Assembly: GCA_966212235.1 (NCBI GenBank)
Contig: CBIHPP010000005.1
Span: 1 to 64,000, forward strand
Length of the DNA stretch: 64,000 nt
DNA from: Niastella sp966212235
GTDB lineage: Bacteria; Bacteroidota; Bacteroidia; Chitinophagales; Chitinophagaceae
Direction of reading: 5' to 3'
In this document: piece after piece, positions 7,159-15,392 of the stretch
Layout of the letters: each line of letters starts with the position of its first letter
How positions within the stretch are numbered: the stretch's first letter is position 1
The notes under the pieces: generated by a model
Databases searched by the model: none
What the model saw: the letters and a program-made list of their open reading frames with translations, nothing else
What the model was told of the DNA's origin: nothing
Program-made: the position numbers and the translations under genes

Positions 7159-8367
7159 CTATTTCTGCACAACTCCTTCAAAGAAGGCATGTATATCTTT
7201 CGCCAATACATCCGGGCATTCCATAGCCGGAAAATGCAGGCCTTCGTCATAAGAACTCCACCTGTCGGGATTACCCAACGGTCCTAATAATTTTTTTAAC
7301 AGGTCACCATGGCCACCAAATGCGGCCATAGCCGACGGAACTTTTGGCGGCGTCCATGATTGTTCAGCAGGTTGTTGTGTATTGCCATCACCGCTTTGCG
7401 CATTCCAGTCGAAAGACATATTCATGCCGTCGTACAATGTATAAGCAGTAGATGCCCCCAATTTATTGAACCAATAAATTGAAATATTGGTAAGCATCAG
7501 ATCCAACTCAATGGCATCTTCAGGCAAAGGTTTTGCGGCATTCGTCCATGTTTTATATTTCTCCATGATCCAGCTTAATAAACCTACAGGGCTATCGGTG
7601 AGTGCAAACGCCAATGTTTGTGGCTTTGTTGATAATATTTTCAAATAGGCAGTTTCGTATTTTTCATACTCCCTGAAACCGGCAATTTGTTGTTTTTCCT
7701 CTTCAGAAAAAGACTGTACATCCTGCGGTAACATGCCCATACCTGTAACCGCCGTATAATCTGTATTTACATGCGTTCCCAACAAACGATAACCTGCAAC
7801 AGCCGATAACATGCCGGTAATACCCGCGCCCATATCGGTACCATGCACGGCAAATTTCTCATAGCCTAATGCGGTCATCAATTCTGCAAAAAGGGCAGCT
7901 ATTTTTATTAAATCCCAGCTTTGATCATTGGAAGGAATGGAAAAACCGAATCCCGGAATGGAAGGAACTATTACATGAAAAGAAACTGTTGATTGTATAC
8001 CATTTGCTGAAGGGTTGGTAAGCAGGTCAATTATTTTTATGAACTCAACAAAGGAACTTGGATATCCATGTATGAGCATCAGGGGAATGGCGTTGGGATC
8101 TTCAGATTTAATATGCAGGAAATGTACGGGTTGACCGTTTAAGTTGATCATGTATTGCGGATATTGATTCAACAGGGCTTCCTGCTTTTTCCAGTCAAAT
8201 TGCGATTGCAAGTAGCTGGTAATTTTTTGCAGATAAGGAACGGCAGCCCCGCATTTCCAGTCATTTCTTTTTTCTGCCGGAAAGCGTGATGATGCCAGTC
8301 GCTTATTGAGGTCATCAATATCATGCTGCGGTATGTTGATCGTAAATGGGTTAATTGTGTTATTCAT
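7159..8367 (-). CDS. Epoxide hydrolase family protein with EHN domain
   Basis: Residues 1-110 form the epoxide hydrolase N-terminal (EHN) domain, ending near PQYMINLNGQPVHFLH. The alpha/beta hydrolase core follows with the oxyanion motif HGYPSS, the nucleophile Asp in GTDMG, and a C-terminal His in GLHFPAMECPD. These correspond to the Asp-His charge relay of microsomal-type epoxide hydrolases, which hydrate epoxides to diols. No signal peptide is present, so the enzyme is cytoplasmic. Length, 402 residues, is normal. It is convergent with the Clp-N-like gene. The bases after its stop (TAGGAGGTAAGA) recur at the end of the rhomboid gene near 43.1 kb. The natural substrate is unknown. Confidence 0.9.
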   Translation of the reverse strand: MNNTINPFTINIPQHDIDDLNKRLASSRFPAEKRNDWKCGAAVPYLQKITSYLQSQFDWKKQEALLNQYPQYMINLNGQPVHFLHIKSEDPNAIPLMLIHGYPSSFVEFIKIIDLLTNPSANGIQSTVSFHVIVPSIPGFGFSIPSNDQSWDLIKIAALFAELMTALGYEKFAVHGTDMGAGITGMLSAVAGYRLLGTHVNTDYTAVTGMGMLPQDVQSFSEEEKQQIAGFREYEKYETAYLKILSTKPQTLAFALTDSPVGLLSWIMEKYKTWTNAAKPLPEDAIELDLMLTNISIYWFNKLGASTAYTLYDGMNMSFDWNAQSGDGNTQQPAEQSWTPPKVPSAMAAFGGHGDLLKKLLGPLGNPDRWSSYDEGLHFPAMECPDVLAKDIHAFFEGVVQK

Positions 8368-8566
8368 ATTATTTCATTTTGTTACTGTAAAGTTGCTGCT
8401 AAAACATTCAACACAATTATCCCAATGTCGGCAATAATGGTACTTTTTTCGGTTTCGATCTATAACCAACGTTTTACAGCTTTCCATTATGCCGCAGGCG
8501 CCATTTATCCCGTTGGGAAGGCTATAAAAACAGCCTTAGTTGGTCAGGGGGCCTCCGGCCCAGGGC

Positions 8567-8604
8567 AAAAACTAAGATCCCAGGCTGAAAAGTCCGGGAT
8601 TTTT
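8567..8604 (+). repeat. 38-bp direct repeat, copy 2, with terminator hairpin
   Basis: It repeats 2053-2090 with two changes and keeps the ATCCCAG/CCGGGAT stem (one G-U pair) and TTTTT. It is 61 bp before the acyltransferase start. Just upstream are two further short hairpins, AAGGCT/AGCCTT near 8518-8537 and GGGCC/GGCCC near 8549-8563. The 297 bp between 8368 and 8664 contain no other feature. Confidence 0.6.
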
Positions 8605-8664
8605 GTTCTAAAAGATGGTTCAGTTATTTTGTTTCCAGCCATTAAAAAGTATCTTCGCCACCTC

Positions 8665-9549
8665 ATGCAAGGCCTGATCTATTACATTTCGTTGCCGTTC
8701 ATTTATTTACTTTCCCTCCTACCCTTTCCAATATTATACAGGGTCAGTGATGGGTTCTATTTTTTTCTCTATTACGTTATCGGTTATCGCAGAAAAGTAG
8801 CCATGCAAAACCTTCGCAATTCTTTCCCAGAAAAACCGGAAACCGAAATAAAAAGATTGTGTAAGGATTATTATCACTACCTCTGCGACCTCTTCCTGGA
8901 GAGTTTTAAAACCCTTACGATCGATCGTTCAACGATGTTGAAACGCTGTACTTTAAGCCCCGCTGCAAAAGATATTTTCGATCGCTATCACAGCGAAGGG
9001 AAAAGCATCGTGCTCGTTATGGGACATTACGGCAACTGGGAATGGGCAGGCAATACATTCAGCCTCATTTGTAAGCATAAACTGTTTGTGATATATCATC
9101 CGTTCGGCAATAAGTATTTCAACGGATTGATAATTCGCATGCGTACGCGTTTCGGTACCGGGCTTATTGCGATGAAAGACACTTATAAAGACATGGTGAG
9201 GCATAAGTCAATGATCACCACCACTGCATTCATCGCCGATCAAACGCCGCAGCCTGATAATGCACTTTGGACAACCTTTCTCAACCAGGATACGCCCATT
9301 TTCCGGGGCACGGAAAAAATTGCCAAAAAAATGGGTTATCCCATTGTATATATAACAATAAAGCGATTGAAAAGAGGTTATTACAACATCCTGGCGGAAG
9401 TATTGTCGGAAGACGCTAGAAACACTGCTGATGGAACGATCTCTCAGTTACACACCGCCAGACTGGAAAAAGATATACTGGAACAACCTGAAATATGGCT
9501 CTGGACACATAGACGATGGAAGCACAAACGTCCGGCAGAAAATAATTAA
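8665..9549 (+). CDS. LpxL/HtrB-type lipid A acyltransferase
   Basis: The protein has an N-terminal membrane anchor (about residues 5-35, rich in Leu/Tyr/Phe) and the lysophospholipid acyltransferase fold of LpxL. The catalytic HX4D/E motif is HYGNWEW, and a second motif is FIADQTPQ. The family transfers acyl chains to Kdo-lipid IVA at the inner membrane. The frame is open far upstream, but ATG 8665 gives the usual start just before the anchor and about 294 residues, the family norm. A desaturase gene begins 30 bp after the stop, so the two lipid enzymes are probably co-transcribed. Bacteroidota usually make penta-acyl lipid A with one such enzyme. Confidence 0.9.
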   Translation: MQGLIYYISLPFIYLLSLLPFPILYRVSDGFYFFLYYVIGYRRKVAMQNLRNSFPEKPETEIKRLCKDYYHYLCDLFLESFKTLTIDRSTMLKRCTLSPAAKDIFDRYHSEGKSIVLVMGHYGNWEWAGNTFSLICKHKLFVIYHPFGNKYFNGLIIRMRTRFGTGLIAMKDTYKDMVRHKSMITTTAFIADQTPQPDNALWTTFLNQDTPIFRGTEKIAKKMGYPIVYITIKRLKRGYYNILAEVLSEDARNTADGTISQLHTARLEKDILEQPEIWLWTHRRWKHKRPAENN

Positions 9550-9578
9550 TTGTTTAAAAATCCCTTTAGTTTCAAGTC

Positions 9579-10553
9579 ATGCAAAAAAATCCGGGCAAAG
9601 AGTTGATCCTTGCAACCAAACCTTTTGCCAAAGAAATAGTATGGAAAAGCTGGTATTACAGCCTGTCGACGCTTGCGATCCTGATGGCACTTTTTGCAGG
9701 CATTTATTTTTTGAATAATAACTTTTTACAAATTGCCTGCAGTATTGCAGCCGGACTCACCATGGTTCGGATGTTTGTGATCTACCACGATCACCAGCAC
9801 CATTCCATTCTGTACCAGTCAAAGCCGGCAAATATTTTGTTCAGTTTGTATGGTCTTTTCATACTTGCGCCAACCAGCATATGGAAACGTTCGCATGATT
9901 ATCATCACAATCATAACAGCAAATTGTTTAGCGCCAGTATCGGGTCATATCCAATTATGACCAAACAACGATTTTTGCAATCTTCCAAAGCAGAGCAACG
10001 TAGCTACCTGGCCATCAGGCATCCGCTGACCGTTTTTTTCGGCTATATCACCATGTTCCTTTACGGCATGTGTTTGGGCTCCTTTATCAGTGCACCCAAA
10101 CGTCACTGGGATTCACTGCTTGCACTTATCATTCATCTTAGCATTAGTGTATTGGTATTTGTTTACCTGGGCTGGTTCACCTGGCTGCTGGCTTGCGTGG
10201 TGCCATTTATGGTGGCCTTTATGATAGGGTCATATTTGTTTTATGCGCAGCATAATTTTCCGGGTGTAACCTTCCGTGAAAAAGACGAGTGGTGCTATGA
10301 GGAAGCGGCCATGGCATCGAGCAGCTACATGGTCATGAATCCCTTCTGGAGATGGGTTACAGCGAATATCGGCTATCATCATATCCATCATATCAATTCG
10401 CGCATTCCGTTTTACCGCCTTCCTGAAGTAATGGTCAGCCTTCCGCAATTACAAGAGGCTAAAACAACCACATTGAATCCGCTCGATATCGTGGCATGTT
10501 TTCGGTTGAAGGTATGGGACCCGGAAACTAATTCGATGGTAGGGCTTAAGTAG
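9579..10553 (+). CDS. Membrane fatty acid desaturase
   Basis: Three histidine boxes are visible: HDHQHH near residue 70, HDYHHNH near 107 and HHIHH near 270. They bind the di-iron centre of membrane fatty acid desaturases and related hydroxylases. Four or more hydrophobic segments separate them in the usual topology (about 47-65, 85-100, 150-170 and 185-215). Desaturases insert a cis double bond into acyl chains at the inner membrane. The gene follows the lipid A acyltransferase after 30 bp, which suggests joint control of membrane lipid composition. Position specificity, and acyl-lipid versus other substrate, cannot be read from the sequence. Confidence 0.9.
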   Translation: MQKNPGKELILATKPFAKEIVWKSWYYSLSTLAILMALFAGIYFLNNNFLQIACSIAAGLTMVRMFVIYHDHQHHSILYQSKPANILFSLYGLFILAPTSIWKRSHDYHHNHNSKLFSASIGSYPIMTKQRFLQSSKAEQRSYLAIRHPLTVFFGYITMFLYGMCLGSFISAPKRHWDSLLALIIHLSISVLVFVYLGWFTWLLACVVPFMVAFMIGSYLFYAQHNFPGVTFREKDEWCYEEAAMASSSYMVMNPFWRWVTANIGYHHIHHINSRIPFYRLPEVMVSLPQLQEAKTTTLNPLDIVACFRLKVWDPETNSMVGLK

Positions 10554-10739
10554 CTGTACCCGTCATTAAATCGTGCACAAAACGTCACCAACATCATATA
10601 ATAAATTTTTCTAAAACAGGTTGATTAACCCTTTTTTGGGGTGACTTTACTTCCGTTTATTAATAATTGCTTTTATATTTATGGTTGATTTCCCGCTGTA
10701 CCTTATGTAAAGCATACTTTAAAATTTGCAACCTGGGTT

Positions 10740-12539
10740 ATGCCTAACTGTAACTTCACGAAATTTACAACCAGCAACATAATAGTTTGTTGTGTTATAA
10801 ACCTTTTCCTGTTAATTATTTTTCTTCCGGCCTGTAAAAAATCCAACGGCTCACAGGAACCTGAACCCAACCAGCCAAAAGATACTGCAATACCGTCACC
10901 AACTCCGGTAGTGACTTCGATAACCACTTATATTGTAGGAAACAGTCAAACCGACAATCCTGTAGAGTTATCGGCAAATAACATCCCCAGTTTGTATAAC
11001 CCCCAATATTTTGCCTTTCATAGCAGCCCATTGGGAACCGACATGTATGCAACCCGATTATCGACCCGGAATCTTTTGACGACTGCCTCTTTGTACTATT
11101 TTAATATGCAAAGGGTATTGCCTGTTACCAATTCCATAAGAAATTATATCGACGTTACGATACCAAAACGACAATTAAGTTATCATCAGCTCAATCAACA
11201 ACGGAACGGAAATGGCACTTTGCCGGATGGAGCAACATTTACTTTCGGTCCACCCAACCCCGATCCGGGAGGCACACAAGGCTATGGCTATTCAGCTTAC
11301 CTGGCCCCTATAGCAAACGGCTTTGCGTTGAGTATGCCATCTTTTTCAATGGACTCAGCAAACACCAGGTGGTTCTTAAAATCATTTGGCGCCTGGTATT
11401 TTGACTATCCGGTTTTCGACCAAGCAGAAATAAAACTCACTATCCCCATACCGGCACCTATGGTGAATACAGCGCCCGACTCAATATTCTGCTATTCTTT
11501 TAAAAACTTGAAATGGAGCAGAGGAGGCGTGGCCAAAAAAGTGAACAATACATATGTTGCCTCCTTTAAAGGAAATGGCATGTGGAATTTTGCGGCTCCG
11601 GTTAAAGGTGATTACCTGAAACTGAAAGTGCGAACAGACAGTGCGGCAACTATTACCAACACAAAGGTGGTGGCCAAAGTTAATTCTCTGGAAGTGGCTA
11701 CAGCACGTACCGATGCATCGGGAAATGTGCTATTATTTGTTCCGGTTAACGAATCCATTACATTGGAACTATCAGACAATGCGCAATTGGCAAAGTCTAC
11801 TGCAATAAATATCGGAACCATAACAAAAGCTTCGGAAAAGGAAGTTGTTATACCGCAGAAAACAAGCCCTTACCTCATTACTATAAATGCCAGGGTATTG
11901 GATTGTTCGGGAAATCCCGTTCAGAATGGATATGCAGTGCTTTCTGTTAGCAAAGTAATGCCAAAGCAATATTATATTCCCATACAGAACGGTGCTTTTA
12001 GTACCGCCGTATATGCAAATGGCGGCGGTTATGAAACCCTGGATGTAACTTTGTTTGATGCTTCCAACAGGCCCGTTGGAGCGGTAAATCAGGCTATTTT
12101 TGGCATACTGTCTTATCCAACTGAAGGTAGGGTGTTCGATTTTAATTTTTATGCCTGCAGCAATTACAAAAACCTGTATTGTAACTATTCATTGGATGGT
12201 ACAAAGTATTTCCAGAAAGATGATGCGGGTGCTTCTTCTTCATTTTTAGCTGTTTCTTCTGCGAACAGGATCAATACGCAACAAGGCAATCTGGGGATCG
12301 ACATTCCTTTTTCATTTTCGCTTAAAGAGGGGCCATGGAATTATTATAGCGGTCCGGTAATCGTAAATGGCGTTACCTATCAGGTCGACCTGTCGTCGGC
12401 CAGTACAGCCAATTACATGTACAGGCTCGATCCTGATGCCAGCGGTTACACCGAAGGGTGGGTGAACCTAATTCTGAAAGACAATGCAGGGGCTGCGCAC
12501 AAACTGACGGCAGTGTTTCGATTGAAAAATAAAAGTTAG
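10740..12539 (+). CDS. Large lipoprotein of unknown function
   Basis: A signal with lipobox FLPAC (Cys32) and Lys-Lys-Ser after it is followed by a Pro/Glu/Asn-rich linker to about residue 60. The 540 remaining residues look beta-rich, with carboxypeptidase-regulatory-like segments around 350-470 (for example TINARVLDCSGNPVQNGYAVLSV). It probably sits on the outer membrane facing periplasm or surface, but no enzymatic motif is visible. The gene has its own promoter space of 186 bp upstream. It is convergent with the TIG/propeller lipoprotein at 12565, only 25 bp away. Confidence 0.8.
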   Translation: MPNCNFTKFTTSNIIVCCVINLFLLIIFLPACKKSNGSQEPEPNQPKDTAIPSPTPVVTSITTYIVGNSQTDNPVELSANNIPSLYNPQYFAFHSSPLGTDMYATRLSTRNLLTTASLYYFNMQRVLPVTNSIRNYIDVTIPKRQLSYHQLNQQRNGNGTLPDGATFTFGPPNPDPGGTQGYGYSAYLAPIANGFALSMPSFSMDSANTRWFLKSFGAWYFDYPVFDQAEIKLTIPIPAPMVNTAPDSIFCYSFKNLKWSRGGVAKKVNNTYVASFKGNGMWNFAAPVKGDYLKLKVRTDSAATITNTKVVAKVNSLEVATARTDASGNVLLFVPVNESITLELSDNAQLAKSTAINIGTITKASEKEVVIPQKTSPYLITINARVLDCSGNPVQNGYAVLSVSKVMPKQYYIPIQNGAFSTAVYANGGGYETLDVTLFDASNRPVGAVNQAIFGILSYPTEGRVFDFNFYACSNYKNLYCNYSLDGTKYFQKDDAGASSSFLAVSSANRINTQQGNLGIDIPFSFSLKEGPWNYYSGPVIVNGVTYQVDLSSASTANYMYRLDPDASGYTEGWVNLILKDNAGAAHKLTAVFRLKNKS

Positions 12540-12564
12540 GAGCGTAAAGGAGAAATAAGTTGGC

Positions 12565-13860
12565 TCAGGGGTCATATCGTATTACTCCGCCACTTCTTCC
12601 CACACCCCATACCTTCTGATCTTTTATATACATAGCAGTAAGATCGTCGCTGGTGCGCAAAACAAATTCAACAGCCCAAGTTTGTCCACCATCAATAGTT
12701 TTATAAACCTTGTAATCTGTTCCGCCGGCATAACCCGTTTTTGAATCGGCAAAACAAAAAGCAGTTGCAGATATGGGTAATTTGATAAGTTGTGTACCGT
12801 TGGTGAATTTATACATTCCATTTAAGCCATCCATTAGATAGACAGTTGATACATCTGTTATTTGAGCACGCTGAATCGTATACTGCAGTTGGCCGGTTAA
12901 ATCGTATTCGGAATAAACGCCTGCTTTTTTATGTATAAGTATCAGTTTTTTGTTTGGATAAACGCCCGGCCAGCCACTGATAACCATGTTGTTTGAATCC
13001 AATGCTGAAATGTTGAAAAACCGAATATCTGACGAACCGGTGGTTGGTTCGGAATTGGGGCTTTGATATTCGAGGGAAATAGCGCCGGGTGCAAAAGATC
13101 CATTCACTTTGTAAATGCGCCCTTCCTGATTTAAAATATAACCCCGATAGGGCTTAAACGTATACAGGCCGGTTATAGACTTTCCCTGGAAGCCGGGCAC
13201 TGTTGTTATAGTATCAAGCCGCGCACTATTAAAATAATAGAATAAAGGGTCATGCTGGTTTCTGTAAGCAATATTAAACCTGTTTGATTCAATCCACATA
13301 TTGTCTTCATCGCAAACGCTCATGCCATACCCAAGTGTGGTGCCGCCATCAAAAAGGCCGCCCCAACTCACACCTCCGTTCGAAGAACTGGCCAATATGC
13401 CCGGGCCAGTAATCATTCCCCGGTTAACATCAGAAAAGGCAATGTTTCCAACCACAGCGTTTCCCCTCACCATGCTTTCCACGACACCAATATAACGCCA
13501 GCCATGAAAGCCTGAATCAATGTCTACAGTGATGGTGTTGCTTTGCTTACCGGCTACAGACACTACCAACTGAAATTTTGTTTTCGTTGAAGTGGAAAGA
13601 TTGGCCGGAAGCTGAACAACCAACTGGCTGTCATTCACAAATGTTACGGTCAATGAAATGGAATCCAGCTTCACCACTATGCCATTCTTATTGCTGCCAA
13701 AGTTTTTTCCTGAAATGAACAATTCGTTTTGGGAAGAGGAACTTTGAGCTACATTATAAGATGCAATAAAAGGAGCAGGCAATTCCTGCGGGCCAGAATC
13801 ATTACTTTTTTTACAGGCTAAACCAATAATAAACAATAAGCAGATCAGACAATATCTCAT
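12565..13860 (-). CDS. TIG-domain lipoprotein with a beta-propeller-like region
   Basis: The signal ends at lipobox IGLAC (Cys16). Residues about 28-115 read as an IPT/TIG immunoglobulin-like domain (LFISGKNFGSNKNGIVVKLD through KQSNTITVDI). The rest has repeated blade-like segments ending in GGVSWG and GGQTWAVEF, similar to BNR/Ycf48-type propellers (ASSSNGGVSW, KTIDGGQTW). These are non-catalytic binding or scaffold folds. The protein is presumably anchored in the outer membrane. It stands alone; a VOC-family gene fragment lies downstream of the divergent intergenic stretch. Partner and ligand are unknown. Confidence 0.8.
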   Translation of the reverse strand: MRYCLICLLFIIGLACKKSNDSGPQELPAPFIASYNVAQSSSSQNELFISGKNFGSNKNGIVVKLDSISLTVTFVNDSQLVVQLPANLSTSTKTKFQLVVSVAGKQSNTITVDIDSGFHGWRYIGVVESMVRGNAVVGNIAFSDVNRGMITGPGILASSSNGGVSWGGLFDGGTTLGYGMSVCDEDNMWIESNRFNIAYRNQHDPLFYYFNSARLDTITTVPGFQGKSITGLYTFKPYRGYILNQEGRIYKVNGSFAPGAISLEYQSPNSEPTTGSSDIRFFNISALDSNNMVISGWPGVYPNKKLILIHKKAGVYSEYDLTGQLQYTIQRAQITDVSTVYLMDGLNGMYKFTNGTQLIKLPISATAFCFADSKTGYAGGTDYKVYKTIDGGQTWAVEFVLRTSDDLTAMYIKDQKVWGVGRSGGVIRYDP

Positions 13861-13982
13861 AGGAAGGGCAATATGTATGCAAAATACTACCTGTTCTATA
13901 GAATCACAAGTTGAATATTGTTTAATTAGTCATGCTGTCAGTTTAATTGATGATTTTATTGAATATAAACTTCCAGCACCTG

Positions 13983-14118
13983 TTATTTTGCATCTGCTGC
14001 AGTCTTCACCGCTGCTATATCCAGCTTGATCATTTTCATCATGGCCTGCATAACACGACCTGCCTTTGCCCTGTCCGGGTCGCTTAGCAGCTCGAATCCA
14101 GGCAGTTTATAACATGCT
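13983..14118 (-). pseudogene. C-terminal fragment of a VOC/PhnB-like protein
   Basis: The minus strand reads a 44-residue tail containing DPDRAKAGRVMQAMMKM and KLDIAAVKTA before a stop at 13983. This matches the usual C-terminus of PhnB-like VOC proteins (SQRVMQAMLQM, IDIAKLK). A stop codon lies immediately upstream in frame and no earlier VOC sequence is present, so only the last part survives. It occupies the 442-bp stretch 13861-14302, which otherwise holds only the hairpin at 14208. Confidence 0.6.
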
Positions 14119-14207
14119 TATTCCTCAAGCCCATTAATTCGTACGCTATAATTTATTGACCCTTCAACAGGAGGTTGTTAAATTATATTAACAGGCTTTA
14201 GAAAATG

Positions 14208-14237
14208 AAGCGATTACAGTAATTGTTGTAGTCGCTT
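14208..14237 (+). terminator. Hairpin terminator
   Basis: An 11-bp stem with one G-U pair (AAGCGATTACA at 14208-14218 with TGTAGTCGCTT at 14227-14237) is followed by TATTATTTTT. There is no intact plus-strand gene upstream, so it may be a relic of the degraded locus here. Confidence 0.55.
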
Positions 14238-14302
14238 TATTATTTTTGGTTGAACATTGTTGAACTTGTGATTTCAGGTCTGATCATTCAACACAATTAC
14301 AC

Positions 14303-14962
14303 TTGGTGAAAACAACCGCTTCTATCCTGGGTTCTTTCTTTGCTTATACGATACTGTGTATTGCAACCTATCTCATGTTGCATATGGCTGTTGAGTATTC
14401 TTCCTTTGAAACGGATATACATTTTCTCAGGTATAAGCAGGAGTATATTGACATTCCAGTATGGAAAGCGGCATTCTATATTCACGTTTTTAGCAGTGTG
14501 CTGGCACTGGCCGCAGGGTTAACGCAATTTTCAGATCATCTTTTAAAAAAGTACCGGCGTCTTCATCGGATTGTCGGCTGGATATATGTAGTAGACATTT
14601 TGGTTATCAATTTTCCGGCTGCCATGATTATGGCTTATTACGCCAACGGCTTGCTTCCTTCAAAAATCGCTTTTATACTTCTTGATTGCCTTTGGTTTTG
14701 GTTTACATTAAAAGCTGTTATTGCTGCCCGAAAAAGAGACATCAACCAACATAAACGGTTTATGATCCGCAGCTTTGCTTTGACCTTTTCGGCCATTACA
14801 TTACGGTCCTGGAAAATAATTCTTACTACTATTTTTCATCCCGACCCGCTTAGCCTTTATATAATAGACGCCTGGATGGGGTTTGTTCCCAACTTGTTGC
14901 TGGCTGAATGGCTGATTTGGAAATTAAAAAGAAAAGGAACTACCGCTCAAACGAGACATTAA
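14303..14962 (+). CDS. DUF2306-family membrane protein
   Basis: Six hydrophobic segments span the 219 residues. Conserved features of DUF2306 are present: HVFSSVLALAAGLTQF, the RRLHRIVGWIYV motif and INQHKRFMIRSFALTFSAIT. His residues in these motifs may bind a cofactor or metal, but the family's role is not established. No ATG fits the start; candidates are TTG 14303 and GTG 14306, both giving a similar N-terminus of the first membrane segment. The 3' end overlaps the convergent small membrane gene by 23 bp. Confidence 0.8.
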   Translation: MVKTTASILGSFFAYTILCIATYLMLHMAVEYSSFETDIHFLRYKQEYIDIPVWKAAFYIHVFSSVLALAAGLTQFSDHLLKKYRRLHRIVGWIYVVDILVINFPAAMIMAYYANGLLPSKIAFILLDCLWFWFTLKAVIAARKRDINQHKRFMIRSFALTFSAITLRSWKIILTTIFHPDPLSLYIIDAWMGFVPNLLLAEWLIWKLKRKGTTAQTRH

Positions 14963-15149
14963 AAATTATTAGCGTAAATATCGCGGCCAGGATAACGATA
15001 AAACTTCCAATCATAGTCACAACCCGAAGTACGTTGGCATTGGCGTTTCCCGCCTTAACCAGCCTTTTATGCACAACGCGGGAGATACCATAAGACGCCA
15101 ATCCGGTTAGCAAAAGAATAATAACCAGAAAAAAAGTAGCAATAGACAT
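14940..15149 (-). CDS. Small two-helix membrane protein
   Basis: Sixty-nine residues form two hydrophobic segments (about 3-24 and 44-65) with a short basic loop (RVVHKRLVKAGNANAN) between. I do not recognise the family. Support for a real gene is its clean ATG start, the membrane-protein composition and lack of a better frame in the region. It is convergent with, and overlaps by 23 bp, the DUF2306 gene. The function is unknown. Confidence 0.5.
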   Translation of the reverse strand: MSIATFFLVIILLLTGLASYGISRVVHKRLVKAGNANANVLRVVTMIGSFIVILAAIFTLIIFNVSFER

Positions 15150-15392
15150 AACATAAAGCGTTAGGCTATAATATTACTGCTTTGCTTTGGTTATTAAAAG
15201 TTAAGTAAATCCTAATTATAACGCTCGGGGCATTCTTCCCGGAAGAAAAATGCCAGGTGTTGGGAGAAGGTCTCTTTCTTCAAAAGAGTTTTATTTACCA
15301 CCTATGAAATTAACGAATACACGGATAGCATTTCTTTATAATATCAATGATTACAAAGGAAATATGTAACTTATGTTATTAAAACGCTAATC

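Noticed and set aside
8323..8664. N-terminal extension of the acyltransferase
   Set aside because: The upstream frame crosses the 38-bp hairpin repeat and the start of the divergent epoxide hydrolase gene and has no conserved sequence.
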